The position numbers were made by a program, and so were the translations under genes. Shown piece by piece: positions 25,723-34,319 of a stretch of 64,000 nucleotides of DNA. The notes beneath the pieces are model-generated. The model saw only the letters and a program-made list of their open reading frames with translations. It searched no databases and had not been told where the DNA came from. This DNA comes from Ureibacillus galli (GTDB lineage: Bacteria > Bacillota > Bacilli > Bacillales_A > Planococcaceae): NCBI RefSeq assembly GCF_014836845.1, contig NZ_JACSQA010000012.1, positions 1 through 64,000 of the forward strand, written 5' to 3'. Position 1 is the first letter of the stretch. Every line of letters begins with the position of its first letter.

Positions 25723-27417
25723 TTATTGCTCAATAAAGGCAGTATCAATCGCTTTAACTACTTCGTCAAAACGGCTAGTAATACTTTCCTTCAAGTTAAT
25801 CGTTTTATCCGTCGATACATCTAATTCGTCCACTAAGGAACGCACAGTATGAAATACTTCTAATAAATCTTCTTTTTCAATGCCGTCACTTGCAAATTTA
25901 CGCACTTCATTTTCTAAAGCATTCGTAATAAGCTTATAAACTTCCAACTTCACTATTTCACTTTCATTTTTATTTTCGATAGTGAAATCGAGAAGGGCTT
26001 CGATATTTTCCCAATATTCTTTATACATCCCTTGATCTGATGCCTCTTCAACCTTCAAATTCACTTCTTCATGGAAAGTAGCAATAGATTCATAGATTTT
26101 AGCTTGGGCAAAATGCTTATTTTCCGGATCTTCTACTACGTCAGAGAACCATGTTTTTGCTGCTTTAATTCTAGTCAGCTGATTATCGTCTGTATTTTCT
26201 GATCCATAATCATAGTAATACCAATACGTTTTACCGATTTCATAAGCTAAATCGCTATAATGATCTGTTTCTACTAATTTAGCTAAGTTACGATTAATTT
26301 TTTTCTTCAGTATTTGTTCTTCTTCAATTTGAAAGCTTGCATCATCTTTAAAGGTTGTTAGTAATGCATAATAGGCTTCATGTTTTTCTGGTTTAATATC
26401 GATAGCCTTTTCATAATAATTGATTTTTTGTTCCTGCGTCGTAGCAGTATCCCCTAAATCTAAGTTTACTTCGTAATCATTGTTTACCTTTTGGGCGTTC
26501 ATAACTTGGGCAAAAGCGCCAAAAACCAATGAAAACACAGCAGCAGCAGAAACGATTCCAAAGCGCTTTAATTTCTTCTTTTGGTTTTGTCGATACGTAT
26601 CATCTACTTCGTCATACCGTTCTAAATCATATAAAAGCTCTGCACAAGATTGGTAACGGTCATTCGGGTTTGCTTCCGTACATTTTAAAATAATTTTCTC
26701 TAGTCCACTTGAAAGTATCGGATTTAATTCTCGAATAGGAACCCCACCATAGGGCTCCTCAGCTGGACTTCTACCCGTTACTAAATGGTATAAAGTCATT
26801 CCTAGACAGTATATATCTGTCCGTGCATCTGTCTGTCCTTGAGAACCAAATTGTTCGGGGGCAGCATAACCTCTAGTACCTAAATTAACCGTGTCGCCAA
26901 CTTTATTTTCTTTGTACTCACGTGCGATTCCAAAGTCAATTAACTTTAATTGTCCATCCGGCTTTAACATGATGTTACCTGGCTTCATATCACGGTAAAT
27001 AATTGGTGGGTTACACGTATGTAAATAATCTAATACGTTACATAGTTGTTTAGCCCATTCAATAACTTGCTCTTGAGGCTGCGCATTATTATTTTCCAAT
27101 AATTTACTTAAAGGTTCACCTTCTATATAATCCATGACTACATAGATTACGTCTTTTTCTTGAATAATATCTACGATACGAGGAAGAGCTGGATGATCTA
27201 GGCGTTTCATCATATCCGCTTCATCAAGTGCGGCCTTTAAATTCACTTCACTAAATCCGTTCTTATTGATTCGACTAATTTCCTTTATAGCCCATTGCTT
27301 GTTCAAGCGGGAGTCCATTGCTAAATAAACTTTGGACATACCACCTTGTCCAATCATTCTTAAAATCTCATATTTGTTATCAATAATTCGATTCATTGAA
27401 GCCAATCTATTTTCCAC
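25723..27417 (-). CDS. Membrane Ser/Thr protein kinase with extracytoplasmic helical region
   Basis: 564 residues. The Hanks-type kinase domain is at about 15-270 with all active elements: glycine loop GQGGMSKVY, WAIKE (Lys45), YRDMKPGNIML (Asp143), DFGIA (Asp161) and GYAAPEQ. A single helix at about 287-307 leads to ~255 extracytoplasmic residues that are alpha-helical and TPR-like (YYEKAIDIKPEKHEAYYALL), with no PASTA domains. Topology (kinase fold, one helix, outer helical domain) is that of EssB/YukC, but EssB is a pseudokinase. Follows the PP2C gene with no gap (GTG 27417; ATG 27396 is an alternative). Likely phosphorylates Thr in neighbouring TTVL motifs; this is inferred. Confidence 0.92.
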   Translation of the reverse strand: MENRLASMNRIIDNKYEILRMIGQGGMSKVYLAMDSRLNKQWAIKEISRINKNGFSEVNLKAALDEADMMKRLDHPALPRIVDIIQEKDVIYVVMDYIEGEPLSKLLENNNAQPQEQVIEWAKQLCNVLDYLHTCNPPIIYRDMKPGNIMLKPDGQLKLIDFGIAREYKENKVGDTVNLGTRGYAAPEQFGSQGQTDARTDIYCLGMTLYHLVTGRSPAEEPYGGVPIRELNPILSSGLEKIILKCTEANPNDRYQSCAELLYDLERYDEVDDTYRQNQKKKLKRFGIVSAAAVFSLVFGAFAQVMNAQKVNNDYEVNLDLGDTATTQEQKINYYEKAIDIKPEKHEAYYALLTTFKDDASFQIEEEQILKKKINRNLAKLVETDHYSDLAYEIGKTYWYYYDYGSENTDDNQLTRIKAAKTWFSDVVEDPENKHFAQAKIYESIATFHEEVNLKVEEASDQGMYKEYWENIEALLDFTIENKNESEIVKLEVYKLITNALENEVRKFASDGIEKEDLLEVFHTVRSLVDELDVSTDKTINLKESITSRFDEVVKAIDTAFIEQ

Positions 27418-27419
27418 CT

Positions 27420-28187
27420 TTAATCTACTTTTATTAAAATAATTGAAATATTATCCGTTTCATTACGAACTTTATTTAATTCAACTAATTCAATCGCTTT
27501 ATTTTTCATTTGCTGCTCCGTCATTAATTTTTCTGGGGCAAAGGCTTGATAGATTTCCTCTTTTGAAATCATATGTCTAAAGCCGTCTGAACAAAGCATA
27601 AACACTGTATGTAACGTCGGTTTCCCAGATATAAACTGTGGTTCTACAACTCGTGATGCCCCTAAACATTGTAAAAGTACGTTTCTTCTCGGATCTTTTT
27701 CAGCTTGTTCAGGGGTTAAATTTTTTCTTTGTACTTCTCTATTTACTAATGTTTGATCTTCCGTTAACAGTTCTAATTTGGAATCGATTTTATAAACCCG
27801 CGTATCTCCAACATGACCAATTAAAAAAAAGTGCTCATCAATAATTAGTAGCCCTGAAAAGGTCGTACCTAGATTAATATTTAACCTTTTTCCGTATTCT
27901 CCGATTCGTTGGTTTTGCTCTTTTAAAAGTAAGTTCCATCTCGCTTGAATTTCATTCCAATTTTGATTTTGTAAAAGTGGAGGTAGGTCCTTATCAAACC
28001 ATTTGGAAAAAGCAGAGATAACAGTAGCACTAGCTAGTTCCCCCTTTTCCAATCCCCCCATTCCATCACAAACAACCGCTAATACGACTTTCCCGACAGA
28101 AGTTTGCGCTACTTTTAATAAGAGACTATCTTGATTTGTTTGCTTCCTTATGCCTACATCAGTATGTAAAGCGGTCAATACTTGCAT
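27420..28187 (-). CDS. PP2C-family Ser/Thr phosphatase
   Basis: 255 residues. PP2C (PPM) motifs in order: KQTNQDSLLL (Asp20), VVCDGMGG (Asp41-Gly42), GTTFSGLLI, IGHVGDTRVY, MLCSDGFRHM and ETDNISIILI. These bind two metal ions and hydrolyse phosphoserine or phosphothreonine. The gene is directly between the FHA gene and the kinase gene, which suggests that it reverses the kinase reaction on partners in this locus, as PrpC does for PrkC. Soluble, cytoplasmic. Confidence 0.93.
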   Translation of the reverse strand: MQVLTALHTDVGIRKQTNQDSLLLKVAQTSVGKVVLAVVCDGMGGLEKGELASATVISAFSKWFDKDLPPLLQNQNWNEIQARWNLLLKEQNQRIGEYGKRLNINLGTTFSGLLIIDEHFFLIGHVGDTRVYKIDSKLELLTEDQTLVNREVQRKNLTPEQAEKDPRRNVLLQCLGASRVVEPQFISGKPTLHTVFMLCSDGFRHMISKEEIYQAFAPEKLMTEQQMKNKAIELVELNKVRNETDNISIILIKVD

Positions 28188-28205
28188 TTATTCTTCCACC
28201 TTTAT

Positions 28206-29432
28206 TTATATGGAAAATAAAAATTCTTCATTTCCAAATTTAAGATTTGTTCCTGCAAAAATTTCCATTTCACTTTCAGGCAAGATGGCCAATCCTTCAA
28301 CAAAGGTTTTATTTGTAGAACGACAATCAACAATATAAAACCGATTGTTTCTACGAATGATTTTCGCGTGATATCGACTTATTGCCTTATTATCAGAAAT
28401 GACAAAATCACATTGGGAAGGATCTTTTCCGATTTTAAACTCGTCTCGATTAATCATCACTTTTTCTTGCGTACTTTTACGTTGCAGATAGGCAACTAAA
28501 TCTTGTTCCAGCTCTCCTGAACCTAAAACTGTTGTACCTTCGAGTTCATCTGAATTACCTAAAACGGTTGTTTCACTGAACGTTTCCGTTGAGTTTTCTT
28601 CATTTAAAGAAGATTCTAAAGAGTGATCAACTGGTGGCATAACTTTCACTGGATGACCGCAATTGATACAAAATTTCGCACTCGAAACGAGCTTCGTGCC
28701 ACATTCCATACAAAAAATTGTTTTAGAAGGCATTTCTACGAAGTTCGATACAACTTGGTTTGAAGCAAAAACTTCCCTATCCTTATTTAATTCCTTGTTT
28801 CGGTGAATAGGGTTATAAGCAATACTTACCGGCTCTTTGGAAGCGGGTTTTTGAACTACTTTCTCTTCTTTTACTAACTCCATTGATTTCCCCGAAATTT
28901 CAAAGAACATTCGCTCAAATCTTTGTAAAGAAAATGGTTGATTGTTTTTAAAAAACTCAAAATAGCGAGTCGTATAGTCATGATTTTCCGTACTGGCTAA
29001 TAAGCACTGATGTAAAAATTCTTGAAAAAATCCTTTTACTGATAAAGGATTATGATTGTTTACTAATGGTAATAAAATTGCTTGCATTTCCATTGTTGTA
29101 GGGTTAATAAATATATAATCGAAATCTAACAAAATATTTTCAGAATTCGAATGGATTTCTTCACTACATCTGACGATATCAATTAATTCCTCAACAATTT
29201 TAAAAAATTGATGCTTCCAAATAATACGCTTCAAATAAATCTTTAATGGCAACATTTGATTTACTTCAAAAATCAATTGACTATATTTTTTCGTTATTTC
29301 ATAACGACCCGCTATAAACTTTTGATGATGATTAATCATTTCTAATTGACGCTGATTAATATCTTCACTTTCAACGAGTTTAGCAGTTACTAAATAACCA
29401 TTTGGAGTTTGTTTTAAATTTGTTATTGCCAT
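28206..29432 (-). CDS. FHA-domain protein with N-terminal EssB-like(?) domain and zinc ribbon
   Basis: 408 residues in three parts. Residues 1-180 form a domain of the type found before FHA domains in Firmicutes; the stretch with NSENILLDFDYIFINPTTMEM (about 96-116) resembles the degenerate catalytic loop of EssB-type pseudokinases, which is only a weak likeness. C241, C244, C255 and C258 form a zinc ribbon (CMECG, CINCG). A linker holds ETTVLG (287-292) and GTTVLG (299-304). Residues about 325-405 are an FHA domain (IGKDPSQCDF, SRYHAK, RSTNKTFVEG). FHA domains bind phosphothreonine, so it can bind its own linker or the membrane protein at 25125 after phosphorylation. No membrane helix. Confidence 0.85.
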   Translation of the reverse strand: MAITNLKQTPNGYLVTAKLVESEDINQRQLEMINHHQKFIAGRYEITKKYSQLIFEVNQMLPLKIYLKRIIWKHQFFKIVEELIDIVRCSEEIHSNSENILLDFDYIFINPTTMEMQAILLPLVNNHNPLSVKGFFQEFLHQCLLASTENHDYTTRYFEFFKNNQPFSLQRFERMFFEISGKSMELVKEEKVVQKPASKEPVSIAYNPIHRNKELNKDREVFASNQVVSNFVEMPSKTIFCMECGTKLVSSAKFCINCGHPVKVMPPVDHSLESSLNEENSTETFSETTVLGNSDELEGTTVLGSGELEQDLVAYLQRKSTQEKVMINRDEFKIGKDPSQCDFVISDNKAISRYHAKIIRRNNRFYIVDCRSTNKTFVEGLAILPESEMEIFAGTNLKFGNEEFLFSI

Positions 29433-29457
29433 TATAATTCTCCTTCAAATGAAAGGT

Positions 29458-29760
29458 TTATATCTTATTTGCTAGGTCGATTGCTTTTTCTTGCGCTTTT
29501 TTATATTCACTTGCCGTGTATCTTAGTAAGTCTGCATAGGATTGGAGCGACTTTTGATAAGAAACAGTTGTTGAATCGGAATCATCTAATTCATTCCACT
29601 GTTTATAAAACTGATTGTAGTCCTTCCCTTGCCAAACTGTACCTAAAGTGATGACTTCCTGTGTTGCTTTTTCCATCTCACTTTTTTGTAATTTAATATA
29701 GCTTTCGATCTCTTTTGCAGCCGTTTCGAAGTGATTGTAATTGACTGAGATTTTACCCAT
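29458..29760 (-). CDS. WXG100-family protein
   Basis: 100 residues, helical hairpin size, with the turn motif VWQGKDYNQF (W-x-G) near residue 45. WXG100 proteins form four-helix bundles and are exported by or guide export through the T7SS. It is the last of three small genes following lipase effector 1 and is 25 bases upstream of the FHA gene. It could be a secreted partner of the lipase or a structural Esx. The C-terminal YxxxD/E-type signal is not clear (ASEYKKAQEKA). Confidence 0.85.
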   Translation of the reverse strand: MGKISVNYNHFETAAKEIESYIKLQKSEMEKATQEVITLGTVWQGKDYNQFYKQWNELDDSDSTTVSYQKSLQSYADLLRYTASEYKKAQEKAIDLANKI

Positions 29761-29772
29761 TTTACACCTCCA

Positions 29773-30078
29773 CTACTTAAATAAATTCGCTAAAGATTCG
29801 TTTGTATCTTCTGTTTGTTTATATCCATCTGAAATTTGTTGATTTAATATCGTTGAAAAGTTTTGAACGACTTTAAATCGATTCGAATGGAAGTCATTTT
29901 TAATCGAATAAAATTTCGTAATAACCGCATCGGCTGCAGCACTTTCCCAATTGGAGTTTAGCGACTTTATTTTTTGCTCCGCGTCGGATATGCCGCTATG
30001 GATTGCTTTATTACAAGACGAAATGTTGCTAGCAATTTTCTTTACTTTATCAACATCTACAATAATTTGCTCTGACAT
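29773..30078 (-). CDS. WXG100-like protein with WES in place of WxG
   Basis: 101 residues, predicted two helices. The turn carries NSNWESAAAD, where the usual Gly is replaced by Ser. The rest has the WXG100 pattern (IIVDVDKVKKIASNISSCNK, then the second helix ending DTNESLANLFK). The ending resembles the WXG100 protein at 35212 (ESANTNLADAFK), so the two are probably paralogous. It may pair with its neighbour (29458) or with the C-terminal domain of lipase effector 1. Confidence 0.8.
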   Translation of the reverse strand: MSEQIIVDVDKVKKIASNISSCNKAIHSGISDAEQKIKSLNSNWESAAADAVITKFYSIKNDFHSNRFKVVQNFSTILNQQISDGYKQTEDTNESLANLFK

Positions 30079-30088
30079 GGAGACCCTC

Positions 30089-30352
30089 CTAAATCATCGT
30101 TTTACCATTCAATAACATTTCCAACTTTTGTTGACGTTCCCGTTCTTTTCGTTTTTCTTCTCTTCGAACTTCTTTAATATGATCTAAATGTTTAATAGAA
30201 GCCTCGCATTCTTCTATAAAATCTTGTAATTTACTTGAACATTGTTCCGCACCAATTCCTTTGAAATTACTACCGATACCACTAGCAATACTTTCAAGTT
30301 CATTTATGATGCTCCGTAATTCCGATTGCATTTGGCCTAAACTTCTACCCAT
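30089..30352 (-). CDS. Small coiled-coil protein, probable lipase-targeting partner
   Basis: 87 residues, highly helical: LGQMQSELRSIINELESIAS, then IKHLDHIKEVRREEKRKERE with strong charge. It lies 14 bases after the lipase effector 1 gene. Small helical partners encoded beside T7SS toxins (the Lap and TlaA types for LXG toxins and TslA) bind the toxin's helical targeting domain. Size, position and helicity fit that role, but no sequence match is claimed. Confidence 0.7.
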   Translation of the reverse strand: MGRSLGQMQSELRSIINELESIASGIGSNFKGIGAEQCSSKLQDFIEECEASIKHLDHIKEVRREEKRKERERQQKLEMLLNGKTMI

Positions 30353-30366
30353 GTATTGTTCACTCC

Positions 30367-31926
30367 TTATACACGACTTAAAATATTTTTTTCCGCTTTT
30401 TCAAAAGCATCGGCAGTACCGTCTAAGTAGTTAATACACTGTTGCACTTTCCTTTGTGAAGGGAAATTATTCGCTTTAATAGCGCTTATTACCGCAGGAA
30501 GGGACTCACTAAAGATTAAGCTTGTCATATCACTATCTAATTCGGCTAATCGAGATTTTACCTTCGATAAACGATTTGCATAGTTTCTTAGTGAATTCGT
30601 ATCTAATTGTATATAAGGTGTTGCAACTGCTTTTGTTATACCAAATAAATCTTGGAAAAATCCTCCTGCTTTATTGATAAAATCGATGGCGCTATCAATG
30701 ACACTTGCAATTTGCTTTCCAGTCCACTGAACCGCTTCACCTATTTGATTAGCAATCCCTTTGATCATATTAATTGTAAACTCTGCGATTGTTTCAACTA
30801 AAACTACACCTATAAAAGCAATGGCTGCTCTTATCGCAATTTGAACGACACCAGCAATGATTGTTCCAACAGCTGCCAAAACTGCTGCAGGTCCAGCTAC
30901 CAGTAAAGCTCCTCCTACAATGACAATAGCTCCTGCGATAAGCCCTTTGCCAAAATTCGTAAGCCCTTGATCGTTAAAAATTTTTTCTTTGGTCCAAATA
31001 GCCGCTACTAGCATTCCACCCAACGTATCTATTAATAGATTTTTAGATACAGTAGGCAATTTATCTACAAAACTAGTAACACTAGCCATTATGCTTTCTT
31101 TCTGTTCCTGTTTACCTATAACAAATTGATCTCCATTAAAATCTAAAGTGTCCGTTGAGTGCTCAGCAATTAACGACCCACTATCTTTCCCTTCTGTTTT
31201 TAATGTTTGTCTTTCCACTATAGGTATTAATATTGCCCCTACAATACTCCATTGATAATGTTCAACTTTACCGTTTTCCGCCAAATATTGAATGCGTTCT
31301 TGATGTTTTGCAATATAATCTGAAGAATAACCAGGTCCATCTAAGTTATAACCTGCAATGTTAAAATTATTTATCTTCTCATATTGTTCAGCCATAATGG
31401 CTGCGTGTACAGCAAGATTGCCACCTAACGAATGACCTGCAAACTCTAACTCTCCGTACTTATCCAAATTTACCTTTTCGTTTAAGTTAGATAAAAATAC
31501 TTCTACTTGCTGCTGTTGCTTTGTTTGAATATCTGTTACTAATTTAAGGTCCGCTTCATACCAGTCATTTTTCGCATTCCCTAACTCTCCTGGATTTTCA
31601 CTACCTCGGAAACCAGCTGCATATTCTTCCCCTGTATCGATTAAAACTCCATAGAAGCCACTTTGTTCAGGTTCATTATGATTTTGCACATAGCTAACCT
31701 TCCAATCTTCGGCACCTATTTCTGTTAATCTATTTTTCACTCTAGTTAATTCTTCTATTTTTTCATCAGATAAAGTTTCACCTTTAAAATTTTTACCCTC
31801 ACTAATCATTAAATTTATTTGATCCATGACGTTGTTAGATTCTTCAGCAGTTTCTTTTTTAAAAAAAACAAGGTCTTGATAAGCGATATCTGTAACGATT
31901 TTTTTCTCGTAATCATTTAAAGCCAT
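30367..31926 (-). CDS. Lipase-type T7SS effector 1 with C-terminal targeting domain
   Basis: 519 residues. The N-terminal half is an alpha/beta-hydrolase of the DUF2974/lipase type: AAGFRGSENPGE (about 103-114) and the nucleophile elbow FAGHSLGGNLA (Ser166), with candidate acid and base in NLDGPGYS and AEHSTD. A Gly/Ala-rich hydrophobic region follows (about 330-400), which may enter membranes. The last ~80 residues (from LRNYANRLSKVKSRLAEL to the end) are helical and nearly the same as in effector 2. This order, enzyme first and T7 domain last, is that of S. aureus TslA. The start codon overlaps the upstream lipoprotein stop (TAATG). A phospholipase toxin is inferred. Confidence 0.82.
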   Translation of the reverse strand: MALNDYEKKIVTDIAYQDLVFFKKETAEESNNVMDQINLMISEGKNFKGETLSDEKIEELTRVKNRLTEIGAEDWKVSYVQNHNEPEQSGFYGVLIDTGEEYAAGFRGSENPGELGNAKNDWYEADLKLVTDIQTKQQQQVEVFLSNLNEKVNLDKYGELEFAGHSLGGNLAVHAAIMAEQYEKINNFNIAGYNLDGPGYSSDYIAKHQERIQYLAENGKVEHYQWSIVGAILIPIVERQTLKTEGKDSGSLIAEHSTDTLDFNGDQFVIGKQEQKESIMASVTSFVDKLPTVSKNLLIDTLGGMLVAAIWTKEKIFNDQGLTNFGKGLIAGAIVIVGGALLVAGPAAVLAAVGTIIAGVVQIAIRAAIAFIGVVLVETIAEFTINMIKGIANQIGEAVQWTGKQIASVIDSAIDFINKAGGFFQDLFGITKAVATPYIQLDTNSLRNYANRLSKVKSRLAELDSDMTSLIFSESLPAVISAIKANNFPSQRKVQQCINYLDGTADAFEKAEKNILSRV

Positions 31927-32657
31927 TAATTAGTCCCTCCACCCAGGCTATTATTAATTTCTTCATCGGATTCTACGAAGCCATTTTCCGTTAATTCAAC
32001 AAAAACTGTACTATCATAGTCATAACTTTCTAAATCAGAAGGGACTATATTGACTACTTTCGCTAAAGTTTCATTCACCTTTTTATATTCATCATCATTG
32101 AATAGCCAATACGTTGCAGAAATAGAAGGGCCAATAAACTGATTGTAGGATTGCTGTACAATCGTTTTTAACTTCTCCGCTGTAATGCTTTCATCATTTT
32201 TCATGACGATTTCTACATGAACATACTCGGATTTCGATTTTTCTAGATAGTCTTCAATCGTCATATCTTTCGTAATTTCAACAGATTGTTTTGGATGAAT
32301 TCTTATCCACGAGGAAGCATCTAAGCCTTGACCTTCAATCGCTTTATTAAAAACCGATGCAAATTTATTCATTAACAACATCTCTGGGTAATTTTCAACA
32401 ATGTTTTCTGAAGTATCCATTTCTGCAGTAAATAGAATGTCGGAATCTAATGCTTTCACATACGTCGTTACCGTATCATTGCTTTTCGTACCCCAGCGTT
32501 CCCCTATATATTGCACTTCAAAGGATTCATTGTATTTTTTTGATAATTTTTCCTCAATAACTTTAGCTGTTTTTTCATTTACATCACTGCACCCTAGCAA
32601 ACTTAAGATGGAAATGCCCATTACAAATACGCCCACTTTCTTTAATAATTTCCTCAT
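31926..32657 (-). CDS. Immunity-like lipoprotein coupled to lipase effector 1
   Basis: 243 residues; signal MRKLLKKVGVFVMGISILSL with lipobox LLGC. Mature part acidic with FEVQYIGERWGTKSNDTV and DASSWIRIHPKQSVEITKD. The stop overlaps the effector start by one base (TAATG), so the two proteins are made together. In S. aureus the T7SS lipase TslA is neutralised by the lipoprotein TilA on the outer face of the membrane; a similar role is inferred here. Nearly identical to the orphan gene at 8204-8935. Confidence 0.82.
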   Translation of the reverse strand: MRKLLKKVGVFVMGISILSLLGCSDVNEKTAKVIEEKLSKKYNESFEVQYIGERWGTKSNDTVTTYVKALDSDILFTAEMDTSENIVENYPEMLLMNKFASVFNKAIEGQGLDASSWIRIHPKQSVEITKDMTIEDYLEKSKSEYVHVEIVMKNDESITAEKLKTIVQQSYNQFIGPSISATYWLFNDDEYKKVNETLAKVVNIVPSDLESYDYDSTVFVELTENGFVESDEEINNSLGGGTN

Positions 32658-32784
32658 ATCATATGCCTACTTTCATTAGAAATATTTAAACCTTCATTCC
32701 AATTATAAGGAAAAAGGTTAGAGCAAAATTGTGTGAATAATTTGCCACGATTATTTGTTTTTAAAAATAGATGTATTTCCTTGA

Positions 32785-32905
32785 TTATTCGCAGCGACAC
32801 TAAAAATAATGTCTCTCTGATTTAACATATATAGTTAACGTATCATTATTTTTAGTACCGTAACGATTATCAAGGGTTGAAACTGTGATTTTTCGTACCA
32901 CTTAT
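32785..32905 (-). pseudogene. Decayed remnant of an immunity-like lipoprotein gene
   Basis: Between the two effector cassettes the minus strand encodes VSTLDNRYGTKNNDTLTIYV in one frame. The relatives have VQYIGERWGTKSNDTVTTYV and VSSIGGRYGTGGSGTVQTYV. After a frameshift near 32815 the similarity continues as RDIIFSVAANNQGN (relatives: SDILFTAEMDTSEN), then stops. There is no signal peptide and no C-terminal half. It is a leftover of a third lipoprotein gene, perhaps from a lost effector cassette. Confidence 0.7.
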
Positions 32906-32981
32906 AAAATAGAAGTGAAACGAATAAAACACCACCTTTGTTGTTTAGTTTGTAATTGTAAATCTACTTTATCTTGTTATT

Positions 32982-34319
32982 TTATACTCGATTTAAAATG
33001 TTTCTTTCCGCCCTTTCAAAAGCCTCTGCCGTACCATCTAAGTAGTTGATACACTTTTGAATTTTTCTTTGAGACGGAAAATTATTTGCGCGAATCGCAC
33101 TAATAACAGCAGGAAGTGACTCAGTAAAAATTAAACTTGTCATATCACTGTCTAACTCTGCCAAACGGGACTTCACTTTTTCTAAACGATCAGCGTAATT
33201 TCTTAATGAATTAGTATTTACGTTGATATATGGGGTTGCAACGCTTTTTCCGCTAATAATTAATATCTGCCTTTTTACTATTTTAAGAGTAGAAATTACT
33301 TCAGCATAAAAGTTTCCAAAGGCTCTAATAGCTGGTTCTGAATAATTACCAAAAGCAATAAGTGCTTTTTTCGTTACATCCATTAATTCGTTAACAGCAA
33401 TGTCTATTCCTTTGTTAGTATAATAACCAATAGTATAAATCAATTTTGCTGGTAAATTTATTGAAGCATACCGAAATTGCATAGTACCTAAAAGGTATGT
33501 ACCAAAAACTTTAGTAACACCTTGCAAAGGATAATCTACTAAATTTTTCATATCTAATGGAACCGCATATCCATCTTTATCAACCTTCATTGCCCAATAA
33601 GAGTGTGGACCCGTATAAGAATCATCCTTTCCATTATTTTCAACATATCTGGAAGGGTATAAATTATATCCTAGTCCAGATACAAAATCTCCGTTTACTA
33701 TTATTGAATCAAATTTTTTCAAGTAAAGGGCATCAATCTCTTTTGGGGTTAATTGAAAGATATTTATAGGTTGCGCATTTATTACTGTCACACCTTGCAC
33801 GTTTTCTTCATTTCTTACATAAACTTTCGTTGCAAGTTCTCCACCCTTAGAGTGACCAAATAAATAATTGTCCCCTTCTGTATTTTGATAACGTTCAAAA
33901 AACATAGCAGCTTCCCGGGATTGTTGTGAATTACCAAAAACTGCTGTTTTGAAATTATCCCACATATCAACTAACCAGTGTTGTCCATGACTCTTATTCT
34001 CACTACCTCGAAAAGATATGCCAGTATTTCCTTCGGTATCTTTGAACGCAATAGCAGCAAATCCAGAATCAGAGTTGTTATTTTCATATCCTACAATTTC
34101 TAATTTTTTTAAGTTATTATTATTTTGGATACTCTCAATTATTTCTTTATCTTCCTTAGCAAATGATTCACCATATTTAGTTAATAAATACTCAATTGTA
34201 ATATTTCCATTATTATTGATTATGTCTATATCTTCAAAATCGAGATTTAAATAAGCTAATCCATTCAAAAATGCTTTCTGTTCATCTGTCAAAGTTTTTA
34301 AATCAACTGATTCAATCAT
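32982..34319 (-). CDS. Lipase-type T7SS effector 2 with C-terminal targeting domain
   Basis: 445 residues. The hydrolase domain has GISFRGSENKSHGQHW (about 100-115), nucleophile elbow LFGHSKGGELA (Ser157), VNGDFVSGLGYN and GPHSYW, giving a plausible Ser-Asp-His triad. It is clearly different in sequence from effector 1 except for the FRGSE motif. The last ~80 residues (SLRNYADRLEKVKSRLAELD to ERNILNRV) nearly equal those of effector 1, while a variable linker with moderately hydrophobic helices precedes them. It overlaps the upstream lipoprotein by eight bases. Likely an exported lipid-cleaving toxin; substrate unknown. Confidence 0.82.
   Translation of the reverse strand: MIESVDLKTLTDEQKAFLNGLAYLNLDFEDIDIINNNGNITIEYLLTKYGESFAKEDKEIIESIQNNNNLKKLEIVGYENNNSDSGFAAIAFKDTEGNTGISFRGSENKSHGQHWLVDMWDNFKTAVFGNSQQSREAAMFFERYQNTEGDNYLFGHSKGGELATKVYVRNEENVQGVTVINAQPINIFQLTPKEIDALYLKKFDSIIVNGDFVSGLGYNLYPSRYVENNGKDDSYTGPHSYWAMKVDKDGYAVPLDMKNLVDYPLQGVTKVFGTYLLGTMQFRYASINLPAKLIYTIGYYTNKGIDIAVNELMDVTKKALIAFGNYSEPAIRAFGNFYAEVISTLKIVKRQILIISGKSVATPYINVNTNSLRNYADRLEKVKSRLAELDSDMTSLIFTESLPAVISAIRANNFPSQRKIQKCINYLDGTAEAFERAERNILNRV

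Noticed and set aside
25723-27417. PrkC-type cell wall-sensing kinase
   Set aside because: The PP2C-kinase order fits, but the outer part lacks PASTA repeats and the locus is T7SS rather than the cpgA/rpmB region.
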